A DNA stretch of 64,000 nucleotides from Longimicrobium sp. (GTDB lineage Bacteria; Gemmatimonadota; Gemmatimonadetes; Longimicrobiales; Longimicrobiaceae). The stretch is taken from positions 1 to 64,000 of the forward strand of contig DASVQP010000124.1 of the NCBI GenBank assembly GCA_036389135.1. Direction: 5' to 3'. Made by a program: the position numbers and the translations under genes. Shown piece after piece: positions 44,945 to 54,130 of the stretch (position 1 is its first letter; every line of letters starts with the position of its first letter). Under the pieces are notes generated by a model that saw only the letters and a list, made by a program, of their open reading frames with translations, did not search any database and was not told the DNA's origin.

Positions 44945-47215
44945 GTGCAGCCGTACCCCGGCCCGGCGGACCCCGCGCTCCTCGCGCTCAACCCATACGA
45001 GGCGCGCACCGCGGCGGCGATCTTCGAGCGGATGTTTCCGGCCGACGAGCATGGCCCGGGCGCCGCCGAGCTGGGCGTGCTCGCGTACCTGGACCGCGCG
45101 CTCGCCGGTGCCTACCGCGACCGCGTGGACGAGTACCGCGTGGGGCTGGCGAGCTTCGACCGCGTCGCCTGCCGCCGCCACGACCGCCCCTTCGCCGAGT
45201 GCGCGCCCGCCGAGCAGGACGCGCTCCTGGCCGAGCTGGAGGCGGGGACGCTGGACGGCTTCCACGTGCCGCCGCCGCGCGACTTCTTTGCGATGCTGCG
45301 GCAGCACCTGCAGGAAGGGCTCTTCGCCGACCCCGCGTACGGCGGGAACCGGGGGAAGGCGGGATGGCGCTTCCTGGGGCACCCGGGCGTCTGGTTCGAG
45401 AACACGGCGGAGGAGAACCTCGCCACCGAGCCCGCCACCAAGAACGGGATCATTCTGTCGCTGGCCGACGTGGGCTACTCGCTGGACGGCGGCCCGCGCG
45501 AGCCGGTGGAGATCCCCGGCTACGATCCGCAGCGCGGCGCCGAGCCCCCCGCCGGCGCCGCCGACGTCGTGCTGGTGGGCGTGGGCGCTGCGGGGGCGAT
45601 GGCGGCGTCCATCCTCTGCGCGGCGGGGCTGCGCGTGGTGGGGCTGGAGGCGGGCCCCTGGCGCACGAAGCGCGACTTCGTGCCGGACGAGCTGGGGTCG
45701 TCGTACTACTGCCGCGGCGGAATGGGCCCCAAGTTCCTGGCCGAGACGCCGCGCTGGCGCCGCAACGAGAACGAGCCCACCCGCCCCGCCACCTTTACCC
45801 TGGGGCGGATGATGAACGGCGTGGGCGGCTCCGTCATCCACTGGGGCGGTGCGCTCCGTCGCTGCCATCCGCACCACTTCCGCTTCCTCTCCCACTTGCG
45901 CGAGACCGGCGCGGACCGGCTCCTTCCCGAGGGGCACACGCTGGCCGACTGGCCGGTCTTGTACGACGAGCTGGAGCCTTATTACACCGCGCTGGAGCAG
46001 CACATCGGCGTCGCGGGCGACGCGCGCGCCAACCCGTTCGTGCCGCGCGCCGGCGAGTACCCGCTGCCGCCGGTGCGCCCCTTTCGCATGGGCGAGCTCT
46101 TCCGCCAGGGGGCCGAGGCGCTGGGGCTGCATCCGTACCCCACCCCCGTGGCCGTCAATAGCGAGCCGTACAACGGCAATCCTGCCATCACCTACTGCGC
46201 GTGGAGCGGCGGCTTCGGCCCCTTCAATGACGAGCGCTGGCACCCGGGGCAGACCTGGGTCCCACAGGCGCTCGCCACCGGCAACTTCGACCTGCGCACC
46301 CACTGTCGGGTCCTCCGTGTGCTGACCGACGGCGACGGGCACGCAAGCGGCGTGGAGTACGTGGACGCCAACGGCACCGCGCGCGTGCAGGAGGCGCGCA
46401 CGGTGATCCTGTGCAGCTACACATTCGAGAACGTGCGGCTGATGCTGCTTTCCGGGAGCACGCGGCATCCGAAGGGGGTGGGGAACGACGCGGGGCAGGT
46501 GGGGAAGCACGTCATGAGCAAGCTGTGGTCGGACGTCTCGGGCCACTTCCCCGGCGTGGTCTTCAACGCCCACACCGGCCCCGCCGCGCAGATGTGGAGC
46601 CTGGACGACTACATCTCCGCGGGCTTCGACTCCGCGGCGCACGGCTTCATCGGCGGCGCGGCGCCCAACGTGGAGAACCAGCGCCTCCCCATCCAGATCA
46701 GCCGCGAAGCGCTCCCGCCGGAGGTGCGCTCGTGGGGCCGCCCGTACCGCGACCACCTGCGCGAGTGGCAGCACGTCGCCGCCGTGCGCCTGCAGCCGGA
46801 CACGCTGCCGTACCACGCCAACTACCTGGAGCTGGACCCTCGCCACCGCGACCGCAGCGGCCTGGGGCTCCCCCTGCTTCGCATCACCTACGACATGCAG
46901 CCCAACGAGCACCGCATGTCGGAGTTCATGGAAGGCGAGGCGGAGAAGATCCTGCGCGCCATGGGCGCTGCCCGCACCTGGCGCGGGCCCCGCTTCGCCG
47001 GCGTGGTGAGCAGCCACGAGCTGGGCGGGTGCCGGATGGGCCACGACCCCGCCACCTCGGTCGTCGATCCCGATCTCGAGGTCCACGACACGCCCGGGCT
47101 GCACGTCTTCGGCACGGCCGTCTTCCCCTCGTGCCACGGCGTCAACCCCACGCTCACCATGTGGGCAGTCTGCGCCCGCGCCGCGGAGCGCCTCGCCGCC
47201 CGCTTGCGCGGGTAA
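44945..47215 (+). CDS. Gluconate 2-dehydrogenase subunit 3/GMC oxidoreductase fusion
   Basis: A 756-residue protein. Residues about 14-160 form the gluconate 2-dehydrogenase subunit 3 domain, shown by LNPYEARTAAAIFERMFP and EGLFADPAYGGNRGKAGW. From about 206 to the end it is a GMC-type FAD dehydrogenase with the ADP-binding VLVGVGAAGAMAAS motif and the active-site CHGVNPTLTMW. In known enzymes these are separate subunits and pass electrons to a cytochrome c. Here they are one chain, and no Tat signal is visible at the N-terminus. It would oxidise a sugar or sugar acid. No cytochrome partner is adjacent. Confidence 0.9.
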   Translation: MQPYPGPADPALLALNPYEARTAAAIFERMFPADEHGPGAAELGVLAYLDRALAGAYRDRVDEYRVGLASFDRVACRRHDRPFAECAPAEQDALLAELEAGTLDGFHVPPPRDFFAMLRQHLQEGLFADPAYGGNRGKAGWRFLGHPGVWFENTAEENLATEPATKNGIILSLADVGYSLDGGPREPVEIPGYDPQRGAEPPAGAADVVLVGVGAAGAMAASILCAAGLRVVGLEAGPWRTKRDFVPDELGSSYYCRGGMGPKFLAETPRWRRNENEPTRPATFTLGRMMNGVGGSVIHWGGALRRCHPHHFRFLSHLRETGADRLLPEGHTLADWPVLYDELEPYYTALEQHIGVAGDARANPFVPRAGEYPLPPVRPFRMGELFRQGAEALGLHPYPTPVAVNSEPYNGNPAITYCAWSGGFGPFNDERWHPGQTWVPQALATGNFDLRTHCRVLRVLTDGDGHASGVEYVDANGTARVQEARTVILCSYTFENVRLMLLSGSTRHPKGVGNDAGQVGKHVMSKLWSDVSGHFPGVVFNAHTGPAAQMWSLDDYISAGFDSAAHGFIGGAAPNVENQRLPIQISREALPPEVRSWGRPYRDHLREWQHVAAVRLQPDTLPYHANYLELDPRHRDRSGLGLPLLRITYDMQPNEHRMSEFMEGEAEKILRAMGAARTWRGPRFAGVVSSHELGGCRMGHDPATSVVDPDLEVHDTPGLHVFGTAVFPSCHGVNPTLTMWAVCARAAERLAARLRG

Positions 47216-47221
47216 CCGCAC

Positions 47222-47956
47222 ATGTCCGCCATGCCCCGCCTCGCGACCGGCCGCCACCCCGGCCCCCAGCTCAGCCCCGAGCAGATCATCGCTACCGTGA
47301 GCGCCCTGCGCACGCGCATCCACGAGCGCTTCCCCGGCAGCGGCCTCGAGCGTCTCTCGGCCGACCTCCTGCGCATCGCCGAAGCGACGGGGGAGCAGCT
47401 CCGCTGGGTGGCGCGCCCCCACCTGCCATTGCGGGTTGGCGGATGGGCGGCGATCGCGCTCCTGGCGATCGCGCTCGTCTCGCTGGTGCTGCGCATCGAC
47501 ACGCCCGCCCGGGGGTTCACCATCGTGGAGCTCCTCCAGACGACCGAGAGCGCCATCAACGACGTGATCCTGCTGGGCGCCGCCGTCTACTTCCTGGCGA
47601 GCGCCGAAGCGCGGGTCAAGCGCCACCGGGCACTGCGCTTCATCCGCGACCTGCGCGCCGTGGCGCACATCGTGGACATGCACCAGCTCACCAAGGATCC
47701 GGGCACCCTGGTCAACGTGGGCAGCGACACGCCCTCCTCCCCGCGCCGCACCCTCAGCCGCTACGAGCTCTCCCGCTACCTCGACTACTGCTCGGAGATG
47801 CTGGCCCTCAACAGCAAGCTCGCCGCCCTCTACGCCCAGAACTTCGACGACCCCGTCGTCCTCGCCGCCGTCGACGAAGTCGAGACGCTGACGACCGGCC
47901 TCTCCGCAAAGGTTTGGCAGAAGATAGTGATCCTGAACTCCGCGAACGCGGAATAG
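47222..47956 (+). CDS. Membrane protein of unknown function
   Basis: A 244-residue protein that begins seven bases after the GMC fusion stop. A soluble N-terminal helical part (about 1-60) is followed by two membrane segments, about residues 76-92 (GWAAIALLAIALVSLVL) and 115-128. The C-terminal soluble region contains a helical stretch with SRYELSRYLDYCSEMLALNSKLAALYAQ. It may be a membrane anchor or scaffold for the preceding dehydrogenase, but this is only positional inference. No family is recognised. Confidence 0.7.
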   Translation: MSAMPRLATGRHPGPQLSPEQIIATVSALRTRIHERFPGSGLERLSADLLRIAEATGEQLRWVARPHLPLRVGGWAAIALLAIALVSLVLRIDTPARGFTIVELLQTTESAINDVILLGAAVYFLASAEARVKRHRALRFIRDLRAVAHIVDMHQLTKDPGTLVNVGSDTPSSPRRTLSRYELSRYLDYCSEMLALNSKLAALYAQNFDDPVVLAAVDEVETLTTGLSAKVWQKIVILNSANAE

Positions 47957-47980
47957 AGTCCTGCGATACACGCGGGCGGC

Positions 47981-48125
47981 AGGTACGAGGCAAGGGAGGG
48001 CGGACACGCAGGTCTGCCCCTACCGGATGCGCGCGACACGGGCGGATCTGTGCGTACGCCCCTCCCCCAGGTAGTTATTGGGGGAGGGGCCGCGAGGTGA
48101 CGAGCGGGGGAGGGGGCCCGCGCCT
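47981..48125. repeat. Repeats of families C and D in a gene-free gap
   Basis: A GGCAGGTACGAGGC...GTCTGCCCCTACCGG unit at about 47981-48024 is followed by the perfect 11-bp-arm hairpin 48059-48089. Its loop is the exact reverse complement of that at 15656-15686. The gap 47957-48208 has no gene. Confidence 0.8.
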
Positions 48126-48208
48126 TCCCCCACCCCCCCCGCGGGTGTTACCATCAGAACGCAGGCCCGCGGTCAGAAGAGCAAGCACTCACGCTGGGAG
48201 GGGAAGCC

Positions 48209-48400
48209 ATGAGGAAGCCGGTGAGCAAGCACGCGTTGCGCAGGTCGCTCGAGCAGGTCATGGGCGAGGGGATGATCCGCATCGACGAGCCGATCGGGAC
48301 GGTGGTGGACCGTCTCTGGCACTTCGTGGAAAAGGAAGCGTTCGAGGGCGACGCGCGAAAGAAGCAGACCGCCCGTCCGCCCGAGCCGGTGGACGTCTGA
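48209..48400 (+). CDS. Small protein upstream of the two-component genes (63 aa)
   Basis: A 63-residue soluble protein with a strong GGGAGGGGAAGCC ribosome site before its ATG. It has basic ends and a helical centre (RRSLEQVMGEGMIRIDEPIG, then VDRLWHFVEKEAF). No membrane segment or signal. It precedes the histidine-kinase gene by about 47 bp and may be co-transcribed with it. I do not recognise it. Confidence 0.6.
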   Translation: MRKPVSKHALRRSLEQVMGEGMIRIDEPIGTVVDRLWHFVEKEAFEGDARKKQTARPPEPVDV

Positions 48401-48447
48401 GCACCCCCGCCGGGCGGCGCGCCCGCGACGAGCCGGGAGAGGGCACC

Positions 48448-49677
48448 GTGCAGAGCCCCGGCGAAAAGCGCCGGGGCTCTCTGCGTGGCGAGATCCTCTT
48501 CAGCCTCGCCTTCCTGTGCGGCGCCGCGCTCCTACTGGCCGTCTGGACGCTCACCGTGGTCCGCGTGGCCGCGCCAAACTCCAGCCTCCTGGTGTGGATC
48601 CTCCTGGCGGTGGACGTGCTCGCCTTCGTCTTCCTGGGAAGCCACCTGATCCAGCGCCACGTGATGCGCCCCATCTCGCAGGCAGTCGGAGCCGCGGAGG
48701 CCATCGCGGGGGGCGACTACGAGCGCCGCGTTCCCCTGGGCGACACGCGGGAGATGGCGGCGCTCGCCGGCGCCATCAACCGCATGACCGACCAGCTCCT
48801 GGAGAACCAGGAACGCCTCTCGCACAACGTCCATTCGCTGGACGAGACCAACCGCATCCTCCTTGCCACGCAGCGCGACCTGGTGCAGGCGGAGAAGCTG
48901 GCCTCCATCGGCCGCCTCTCGGCCGGCGTGGCGCACGAGATCGGCAACCCGCTGGGCGCCGTGCTCGGCTACACCTCGCTCCTGCGCAAGCGCGGCGCGG
49001 AGGCCGAGCTGGTGGACGGGCTGGAGCGCGAGGCGCGGCGCATCGACCGCATCGTCCGCGCCCTGCTGGACTACTCCCGCCCCGCCCCCGCGCACCGCGA
49101 GCCCGTGGAGGTCAACGAGTCGCTGCGCCGCGTGCTCGGCCTCCTGCGCGCGCAGGAGCGGCTGGGCGAGGTGGAGGTGGAGATGAAGCTCGATCCCGGC
49201 GACACGACGATCGTGGCCGAGCCGCACCTCCTCGACCAGCTGTTCCTCAACCTGATGGACAACGCCTGCAACGCGATGGACAGGCGCGGGAAGCTGGTGG
49301 TGAGGACCATCGTGGAGGAGTACCGCATCGACCGCCCGATCCCCTCGCGCCGCGCGGACGACCCGCCGGGGATCACCTACGCGCACCTGCGCCGCCCGCG
49401 CTTCGCGTCCGTGCGCGACGCCACGCGCATCGAGCCCGGCACGCCGATCGTGCGGACGGTGATCTCGGACACGGGGGTGGGAATCCTGGCCGAGAACATC
49501 GAGCACATCTTCGACCCGTTCTTCACCACCCGCGCGCCGGGCGAGGGAACGGGGCTCGGGCTTGCCATCGTCGCCAGCACCGTGGCAGAATTCGGGGGGC
49601 GCATCGAAGCCTCCTCCGCGGAGGGGGGCGGCGCCGTCTTCTCCGTCTGCTTCCCCACCGTCCAGGCCGAAACGTGA
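48448..49677 (+). CDS. Sensor histidine kinase
   Basis: A 409-residue kinase. Two membrane segments (about 19-41 and 46-67) lie very close together, leaving almost no periplasmic sensor. A HAMP-like linker (68-120) is followed by the HisKA helix pair with His163 in SAGVAHEIGNPLGAVLGY and the ATPase domain with NACNAMDRRGK, DTGVGILAENIEHIFDPFFTT and GTGLGLAIV. The start is GTG with GAGAGGG upstream. It overlaps the sigma-54 regulator start (GTGA), so the pair forms a two-component system that senses a membrane or intracellular signal. Confidence 0.93.
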   Translation: MQSPGEKRRGSLRGEILFSLAFLCGAALLLAVWTLTVVRVAAPNSSLLVWILLAVDVLAFVFLGSHLIQRHVMRPISQAVGAAEAIAGGDYERRVPLGDTREMAALAGAINRMTDQLLENQERLSHNVHSLDETNRILLATQRDLVQAEKLASIGRLSAGVAHEIGNPLGAVLGYTSLLRKRGAEAELVDGLEREARRIDRIVRALLDYSRPAPAHREPVEVNESLRRVLGLLRAQERLGEVEVEMKLDPGDTTIVAEPHLLDQLFLNLMDNACNAMDRRGKLVVRTIVEEYRIDRPIPSRRADDPPGITYAHLRRPRFASVRDATRIEPGTPIVRTVISDTGVGILAENIEHIFDPFFTTRAPGEGTGLGLAIVASTVAEFGGRIEASSAEGGGAVFSVCFPTVQAET

Positions 49678-51035
49678 GCAACCGCAGGGTGCTGGTAATC
49701 GACGACGAGGCGGGGCTGCGCCACACCCTTCTCCTGATCCTGCGCGACGAGGGCTACCAGGTGCAGGTGGCCGAGGACGGCGAGGCCGGCCTGCGCGCCG
49801 CCGCCGCCGAGGACCCCGAGCTCATCCTGTGCGACGTGCGCATGCCGCGCCTGGGCGGTGTCGAGTTCCTGGAGCGCTACAAGGCGGCCGGCGGCGGCGG
49901 GCTCGTCATCATGATGAGCGCCTACGGCAGCATCGACGCCGCCGTCGAGGCGATGCGGCGCGGCGCGTACGACTACATCTCCAAGCCCTTCAACGCGGAC
50001 GAGGTGATCCTCACCCTCCGCAAGGCCGAGGAGCGCGAGCAGCTGCGCCGCGAGGTCGCGCGCCTGCGCAAGGAAGTCGGCCAGCTCACCGGCACCGAGG
50101 GCGTGGTCGGCAGCTCCGCGGGGATGCGCGAGGTGCTGGAGCTGGCCGGCCGCGTGGCCCCCTTCCCCTCGACCGTCCTGATCACCGGCGAGAGCGGGAG
50201 CGGTAAGGAGGCCATCGCCCGCACCATCCACCGCTCCTCGCCGCGCAGCGCGCGCGCCTTCGTGGCCGTCAACTGCGGCGCCATTCCCGAAAACCTGCTG
50301 GAGTCGGAGCTCTTCGGCCACGAAAAGGGCGCTTTCACCGGCGCCGACCGCGCGCGCGAGGGCGTCTTCGAGGAAGCCGACGGCGGCACCCTCTTCCTGG
50401 ACGAGATCGGCGAGCTCCCCCTGGCGCTCCAGGTGAAGCTCCTGCGCGCGGTGCAGGAGCGCACCATCCGCCGCGTGGGCGGCACGGGCGAGCGCGCGGT
50501 GGACGTGCGCGTGCTGGCCGCTACCGCGCGCGACCTGATCGAGGAGGTGAAGAGCGGGCGTTTTCGCGACGACCTCTTCTACCGGATCAACGTGGTGCAG
50601 ATCCACGTGCCGCCGCTGCGCACGCGCCCGGAAGACATCCCGCTCCTGGCCGCGCACTTCCTGCGCATGCACGCCCGCCGCCTGCACATCGACTCGCCGG
50701 AGCTCCCCGCGAGCGTCCTCCCCATCCTGGCCGCCTACCCCTGGCCCGGCAACGTGCGCGAGCTGGAGAACGTCCTGGAGCGCGCCCTCGTCCTCTCCGG
50801 CGGCCGCATCACCGAGGAGCACCTCCCCTCGCACGTGCGCAGCGGCAAGGAACTCTTCGAAGTCCGCGACGACGAGAGCGACCTCTCCGTCAAGCGCCGC
50901 CTCCCGGCCCTGGAGCGCACCCTGATCGCCCGCGCCCTGGAGCGCTGCGGCGGCAACCGCACCCGCGCCGCGGAGATCCTGGAGCTGTCGGTGCGCGCGC
51001 TGTCGTACAAGATCCAGGATTACGGGCTGGATTGA
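49674..51035 (+). CDS. Sigma-54-dependent response regulator (NtrC family)
   Basis: A 453-residue protein. The receiver domain has Asp54 (ILCDVRMP) and a Lys near residue 104 (YISKPF). The AAA+ domain has Walker A GESGSGKE, the sigma-54 contact loop GAFTGA, and Walker [15 protein letters not shown] Fis-type helix-turn-helix ends the protein ([20 protein letters not shown]). It activates sigma-54 promoters when phosphorylated by the adjacent kinase. Target genes are unknown. It is followed by a repeat-rich gap. Confidence 0.95.
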   Translation: MSNRRVLVIDDEAGLRHTLLLILRDEGYQVQVAEDGEAGLRAAAAEDPELILCDVRMPRLGGVEFLERYKAAGGGGLVIMMSAYGSIDAAVEAMRRGAYDYISKPFNADEVILTLRKAEEREQLRREVARLRKEVGQLTGTEGVVGSSAGMREVLELAGRVAPFPSTVLITGESGSGKEAIARTIHRSSPRSARAFVAVNCGAIPENLLESELFGHEKGAFTGADRAREGVFEEADGGTLFLDEIGELPLALQVKLLRAVQERTIRRVGGTGERAVDVRVLAATARDLIEEVKSGRFRDDLFYRINVVQIHVPPLRTRPEDIPLLAAHFLRMHARRLHIDSPELPASVLPILAAYPWPGNVRELENVLERALVLSGGRITEEHLPSHVRSGKELFEVRDDESDLSVKRRLPALERTLIARALERCGGNRTRAAEILELSVRALSYKIQDYGLD

Positions 51036-51350
51036 AGGGCGGGGGAATGGGGAATGGGGAATGGGGAATGGGGAGTGGGGAATGGTAGGGCCTGCGCCTA
51101 AGGCGGGCGGCGGCGCGGTGGCCACGCGGGGCTGCCCCTACGAGGTGACGGTGTGCGGCGACGAGGGGCGGAGCCGCGCCGGCCACGGGCGCGATGAATC
51201 GCGCCCCTACCGGACCTGTGCGGCGCAGACGGAGTTCTCCCCCTCACCCGCCCTGCGCCCCCGCAGGCGGGGGAGGGGGCCGGGGGGAGGGGGCCCTCTG
51301 CGCGCCGCGATCATTGCCACGACGCACCGAGGGGGCAGCGAGGCGACGAG
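51036..51350. repeat. Repeat-filled gap upstream of rpmE
   Basis: A GGGGAAT heptamer array (about 51042-51085, six near copies) lies just after the regulator stop. Family C units follow, among them CACGCGGGGCTGCCCCTACG at 51123-51142 and GCGCGATGAATCGCGCCCCT at 51189-51208, then a G-rich family D-like stretch to about 51300. No gene is seen from 51036 to 51468; the rpmE promoter lies in the last part. Confidence 0.75.
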
Positions 51351-51375
51351 CGGGGGTGAGGGCCCTCCGCGCCCG

Positions 51376-51404
51376 TTGCCTTTTGCCCACAATCCCGCTA
51401 TTAT
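51376..51404 (+). promoter_or_regulatory. Sigma-70 promoter for rpmE
   Basis: TTGCCT (51376-51381) and TATTAT (51399-51404) with a 17-bp spacer, 65 bp before the rpmE start. It matches consensus well and is the clearest promoter in the right half of the window. Confidence 0.75.
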
Positions 51405-51468
51405 CAAGGCTTTCGATCGTCCGGAGGAAGCGGCGATCGGCGTACCCCGAACAGGGAGCGGGTGCATC

Positions 51469-51681
51469 ATGAAGGCGGACATCCATCCGAATTACAAGAC
51501 GACTCAGGTGCGCTGCGCGTGCGGCAACACCTTCCAGACCCGCTCCACCACGGACGAGATCTCGGTGGAAGTGTGCTCGCAGTGCCACCCGTACTTTACG
51601 GGCAAGCAGAAGCTGATGGACACCGCCGGGCGCATCGAGCGCTTCCGGCAGCGCTACGCGGGCGGCGAGGCGGCGAAGTAA
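51469..51681 (+). CDS. rpmE: Ribosomal protein bL31
   Basis: A 70-residue protein of the zinc-binding type, with Cys16, Cys18, Cys36 and Cys39 ([13 protein letters not shown] and [18 protein letters not shown]). Part of the large ribosomal subunit. GGGAG lies ten bases upstream of the start, with a good sigma-70 promoter before it and a strong hairpin after. The cysteine set marks the zinc-replete form, not the zinc-starvation paralogue. Confidence 0.97.
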   Translation: MKADIHPNYKTTQVRCACGNTFQTRSTTDEISVEVCSQCHPYFTGKQKLMDTAGRIERFRQRYAGGEAAK

Positions 51682-51701
51682 GCAGCGCCCACGCAGAACA
51701 G

Positions 51702-51732
51702 GGAGAGCCGGGGACAGCAGCCCCGGCTCTCC
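51702..51732. terminator. Terminator hairpin after rpmE
   Basis: A perfect 12-bp stem (GGAGAGCCGGGG / CCCCGGCTCTCC) with a 7-nt loop starts 21 bp after rpmE. No T-run follows, so termination may be partial and allow read-through to prfA. Confidence 0.7.
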
Positions 51733-51818
51733 GAGTATCCGGACCGTAACAGCACCGCCCCGAAGCCGCGCGAGTGCCGGTTCCCGAACCCAGCACCCGC
51801 ACCTTCGAAGACCGCCCC

Positions 51819-52877
51819 ATGGACGACCGCATCCGCGAAGTCGAGCGCCGCTACCAGGACCTCTCCGACCAGCTGGCGGACCCCGCGATCCACGCGGACC
51901 CCAAGCGCCTGCGCGACCTCTCGCGCGAGCACGCGCAGCTCACGCAGACGGTGGAGACCGCCGCCCGCCTGCGCGCCGCCGAAGAGGAGCTGGAAGGCGC
52001 CCGCGCACTGGCCGAAGAGGGCGACGACGCGGAGATGGCCGCCATGGCCCGCGCCGAAGTCGCCGAGCTGGAGGAGCAGACCGCGCGTCTCTCCGAAGAG
52101 CTCAAGCGGCTCCTGATGCCGCGCGACCCGCTGGACGACCGCGACGCCGTGGTGGAAGTGCGCGCGGGCACCGGCGGCGACGAGGCGGCCCTCTTCGCCG
52201 GCGAGCTCTTTCGCATGTACCAGCGCTTCGCCGACCGCCGCGGGTGGAAGATCGAGGTGCTCTCGGCGTCGGAAGGCGGGTCGGGCGGCTACAAGGAGGC
52301 GATCTTCGTGGTGCGCGGGCCGCACGCGTACGGCGACCTGCGCTACGAGAGCGGGGTGCACCGCGTGCAGCGCGTCCCCGCCACCGAGAACCAGGGGCGC
52401 ATCCACACTTCCGCCGCCACCGTCGCCGTCCTTCCCGAGGCGGAAGAGGTGGACGTGCAGATCAATCCGGGCGAGCTCAAGATCGACGTCTATCGCTCCT
52501 CCGGGCCCGGCGGCCAGTCGGTGAACACGACCGACTCGGCCGTCCGCATCACGCACCTCCCCACGGGGCTGGTGGTGACCTGCCAGGACGAGAAGAGCCA
52601 GCACAAGAACAAGGACAAGGCGATGGGCGTCCTCCGCTCGCGCCTGCTGGACATGCGCGTGGCCGAGCAGGAGTCCGAGCGCGCCCGCGACCGCAAGACG
52701 CAGGTGGGCACCGGCGACCGCTCCGCCAAGATCCGCACCTACAACTTCCCCCAGAGCCGCGTCACGGACCACCGCATCGGCTACACCACGCACGCCCTGC
52801 AGCAGCTGCTGGACGGCGACGTGGGCGAGCTGGTGGACAACCTCAAGCTCGCCTCGCAGTCCGAACGCGCCGCGTGA
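51819..52877 (+). CDS. prfA: Peptide chain release factor 1
   Basis: A 352-residue protein. The catalytic GGQ motif is at 231-233 ([10 protein letters not shown]). The RF1-type PAT tripeptide is at 187-189 ([18 protein letters not shown]). It ends translation at UAA and UAG codons. ATG 51819 is chosen because an upstream ATG would add 15 atypical residues. Its stop overlaps the GTG of prmC (GTGA), the usual pairing of a release factor with its methyltransferase. Confidence 0.97.
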   Translation: MDDRIREVERRYQDLSDQLADPAIHADPKRLRDLSREHAQLTQTVETAARLRAAEEELEGARALAEEGDDAEMAAMARAEVAELEEQTARLSEELKRLLMPRDPLDDRDAVVEVRAGTGGDEAALFAGELFRMYQRFADRRGWKIEVLSASEGGSGGYKEAIFVVRGPHAYGDLRYESGVHRVQRVPATENQGRIHTSAATVAVLPEAEEVDVQINPGELKIDVYRSSGPGGQSVNTTDSAVRITHLPTGLVVTCQDEKSQHKNKDKAMGVLRSRLLDMRVAEQESERARDRKTQVGTGDRSAKIRTYNFPQSRVTDHRIGYTTHALQQLLDGDVGELVDNLKLASQSERAA

Positions 52878-53767
52878 ACGCTCCCAGGGTTTGGACGGTG
52901 ATGGAGCTTCTGCGGTGGACCGCGGAGTTTCTCGGGGAGAAGGGGTTCCACAACGCGCGCCTGAACGGCGAGCTGCTCCTCTCCGGCGTGCTCGGGGTGA
53001 AGCGGCTCGACCTCTACCTCCAGTTCGACCGGCCGCTGCGCCCGGAGGAGCTGGCGGAGTTCAAGGCGCGGCTGCTGAGGCGTGCGAAGCGCGAGCCGTT
53101 GCAGTACATTGAAGGCGAAGCCCACTTCCGCGAGCTCCGCCTCCGCGTCGATCCGCGCGTGCTGATTCCGCGGCCTGAAACCGAGCAGCTCGTCCAGCGC
53201 GTATTGGAGTGGGCGGCCGGTCGCCCCGGCCTCGCCGCCGCCGACGTGGGGACGGGCTCCGGCGCCATCGCCCTGGCACTCGCCACCGAGGGCCCGTTCG
53301 AGCGCGTGGTGGCGACCGACGTGGAGCCCGGCGCCCTGGAAGCGGCCCGCGCCAACCACGCCCTCGCCGCCCCCGATGCGCCCGTGGAGTTCCGCCTGGG
53401 CGACGGGCTGGCCCCCCTGGCCGGCGAGCGCTTCGACGCCCTCGTCTCCAACCCCCCCTATGTCGCCAACGCCGAGCGCGCTTCGCTCGACACCGAGGTG
53501 CGCGACTGGGAGCCGGCCTCCGCGCTCTTCGCCGGCGAGGACGGGCTGGAGGTGATCCGCCGATTGGTGGCCGGCGCTCCGGGTGTGCTCCGCCCCGGTG
53601 GGCTTCTGGCGCTGGAGATCGGCGTCGATCAGGGCGCCGCAGTGGCGGAGCTGGTGCGCGCGGCGGGGGGCTTCGGCGTCCCGCGCGTGGAAAAGGATCT
53701 CGCCGGGCGCGACCGCATCGTCCTGGCCGAGCTGGAAACTTCAACGGAGCAGCACGGATGGAAATGA
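52874..53767 (+). CDS. prmC: Peptide chain release factor N5-glutamine methyltransferase
   Basis: A 297-residue protein. It has the SAM-binding [10 protein letters not shown] (124-133) and the substrate-binding NPPY at 193-196. It methylates the GGQ glutamine of RF1 and RF2. GTG 52874 overlaps the prfA stop; ATG 52901 is an alternative. The end overlaps the next gene by ten bases. The gene order prfA-prmC is conserved in many bacteria. Confidence 0.96.
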   Translation: MNAPRVWTVMELLRWTAEFLGEKGFHNARLNGELLLSGVLGVKRLDLYLQFDRPLRPEELAEFKARLLRRAKREPLQYIEGEAHFRELRLRVDPRVLIPRPETEQLVQRVLEWAAGRPGLAAADVGTGSGAIALALATEGPFERVVATDVEPGALEAARANHALAAPDAPVEFRLGDGLAPLAGERFDALVSNPPYVANAERASLDTEVRDWEPASALFAGEDGLEVIRRLVAGAPGVLRPGGLLALEIGVDQGAAVAELVRAAGGFGVPRVEKDLAGRDRIVLAELETSTEQHGWK

Positions 53768-54117
53768 TCTGGGAGAAGGCGCGCGAAGTCGGCCGCCTGG
53801 TGGCGCAGAGCGACCAGTACAAGGCGTTCAAGCGCGCCAACACGCAGATGTCGGATGATCGCGAGCTGGTGGCGAGCCTCAACCGGCTCAACGAGCTGCA
53901 GATGGGCTTCGCCCGCGCGATGGAGGAGGGGACCGAGCCGCCCGTGGAGGAGCAGGAGGAGTTCGAGCGGCTCGCCGGCACGGTGCAGGTCTCGCCCGTG
54001 TACCAGAGCTACGCCTCCGCGCAGGCCAACTTCGACCGCCTGATGGTCCGCATCCAGGAAGAGATCGCCAAGGGCGTCGAGGCCGGGGAGCAGAGCCGCA
54101 TCATCCTCCCGTCCTGA
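53758..54117 (+). CDS. YlbF/YmcA-family protein
   Basis: A 119-residue helical protein that starts inside the end of prmC, with GGAG nine bases before its ATG. The pattern [22 protein letters not shown]...FDRLMVRIQEEIAKGVE fits the Com_YlbF domain, which in Bacillus works with YmcA and YaaT in RNA processing and development. Assignment is from length, helical pattern and N-terminal similarity; a direct role here is unknown. It precedes the lipid genes by 13 bp. Confidence 0.75.
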   Translation: MEMIWEKAREVGRLVAQSDQYKAFKRANTQMSDDRELVASLNRLNELQMGFARAMEEGTEPPVEEQEEFERLAGTVQVSPVYQSYASAQANFDRLMVRIQEEIAKGVEAGEQSRIILPS

Positions 54118-54130
54118 GCCTCGCGGCCTG

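Noticed and set aside
44549-48007. Antisense open frame of 1152 codons opposite the FAH and GMC genes
   Set aside because: High-GC sequence leaves few stops in the opposite frames; the product is arginine/alanine/histidine-rich with no recognisable motif, and both sense genes are clear.
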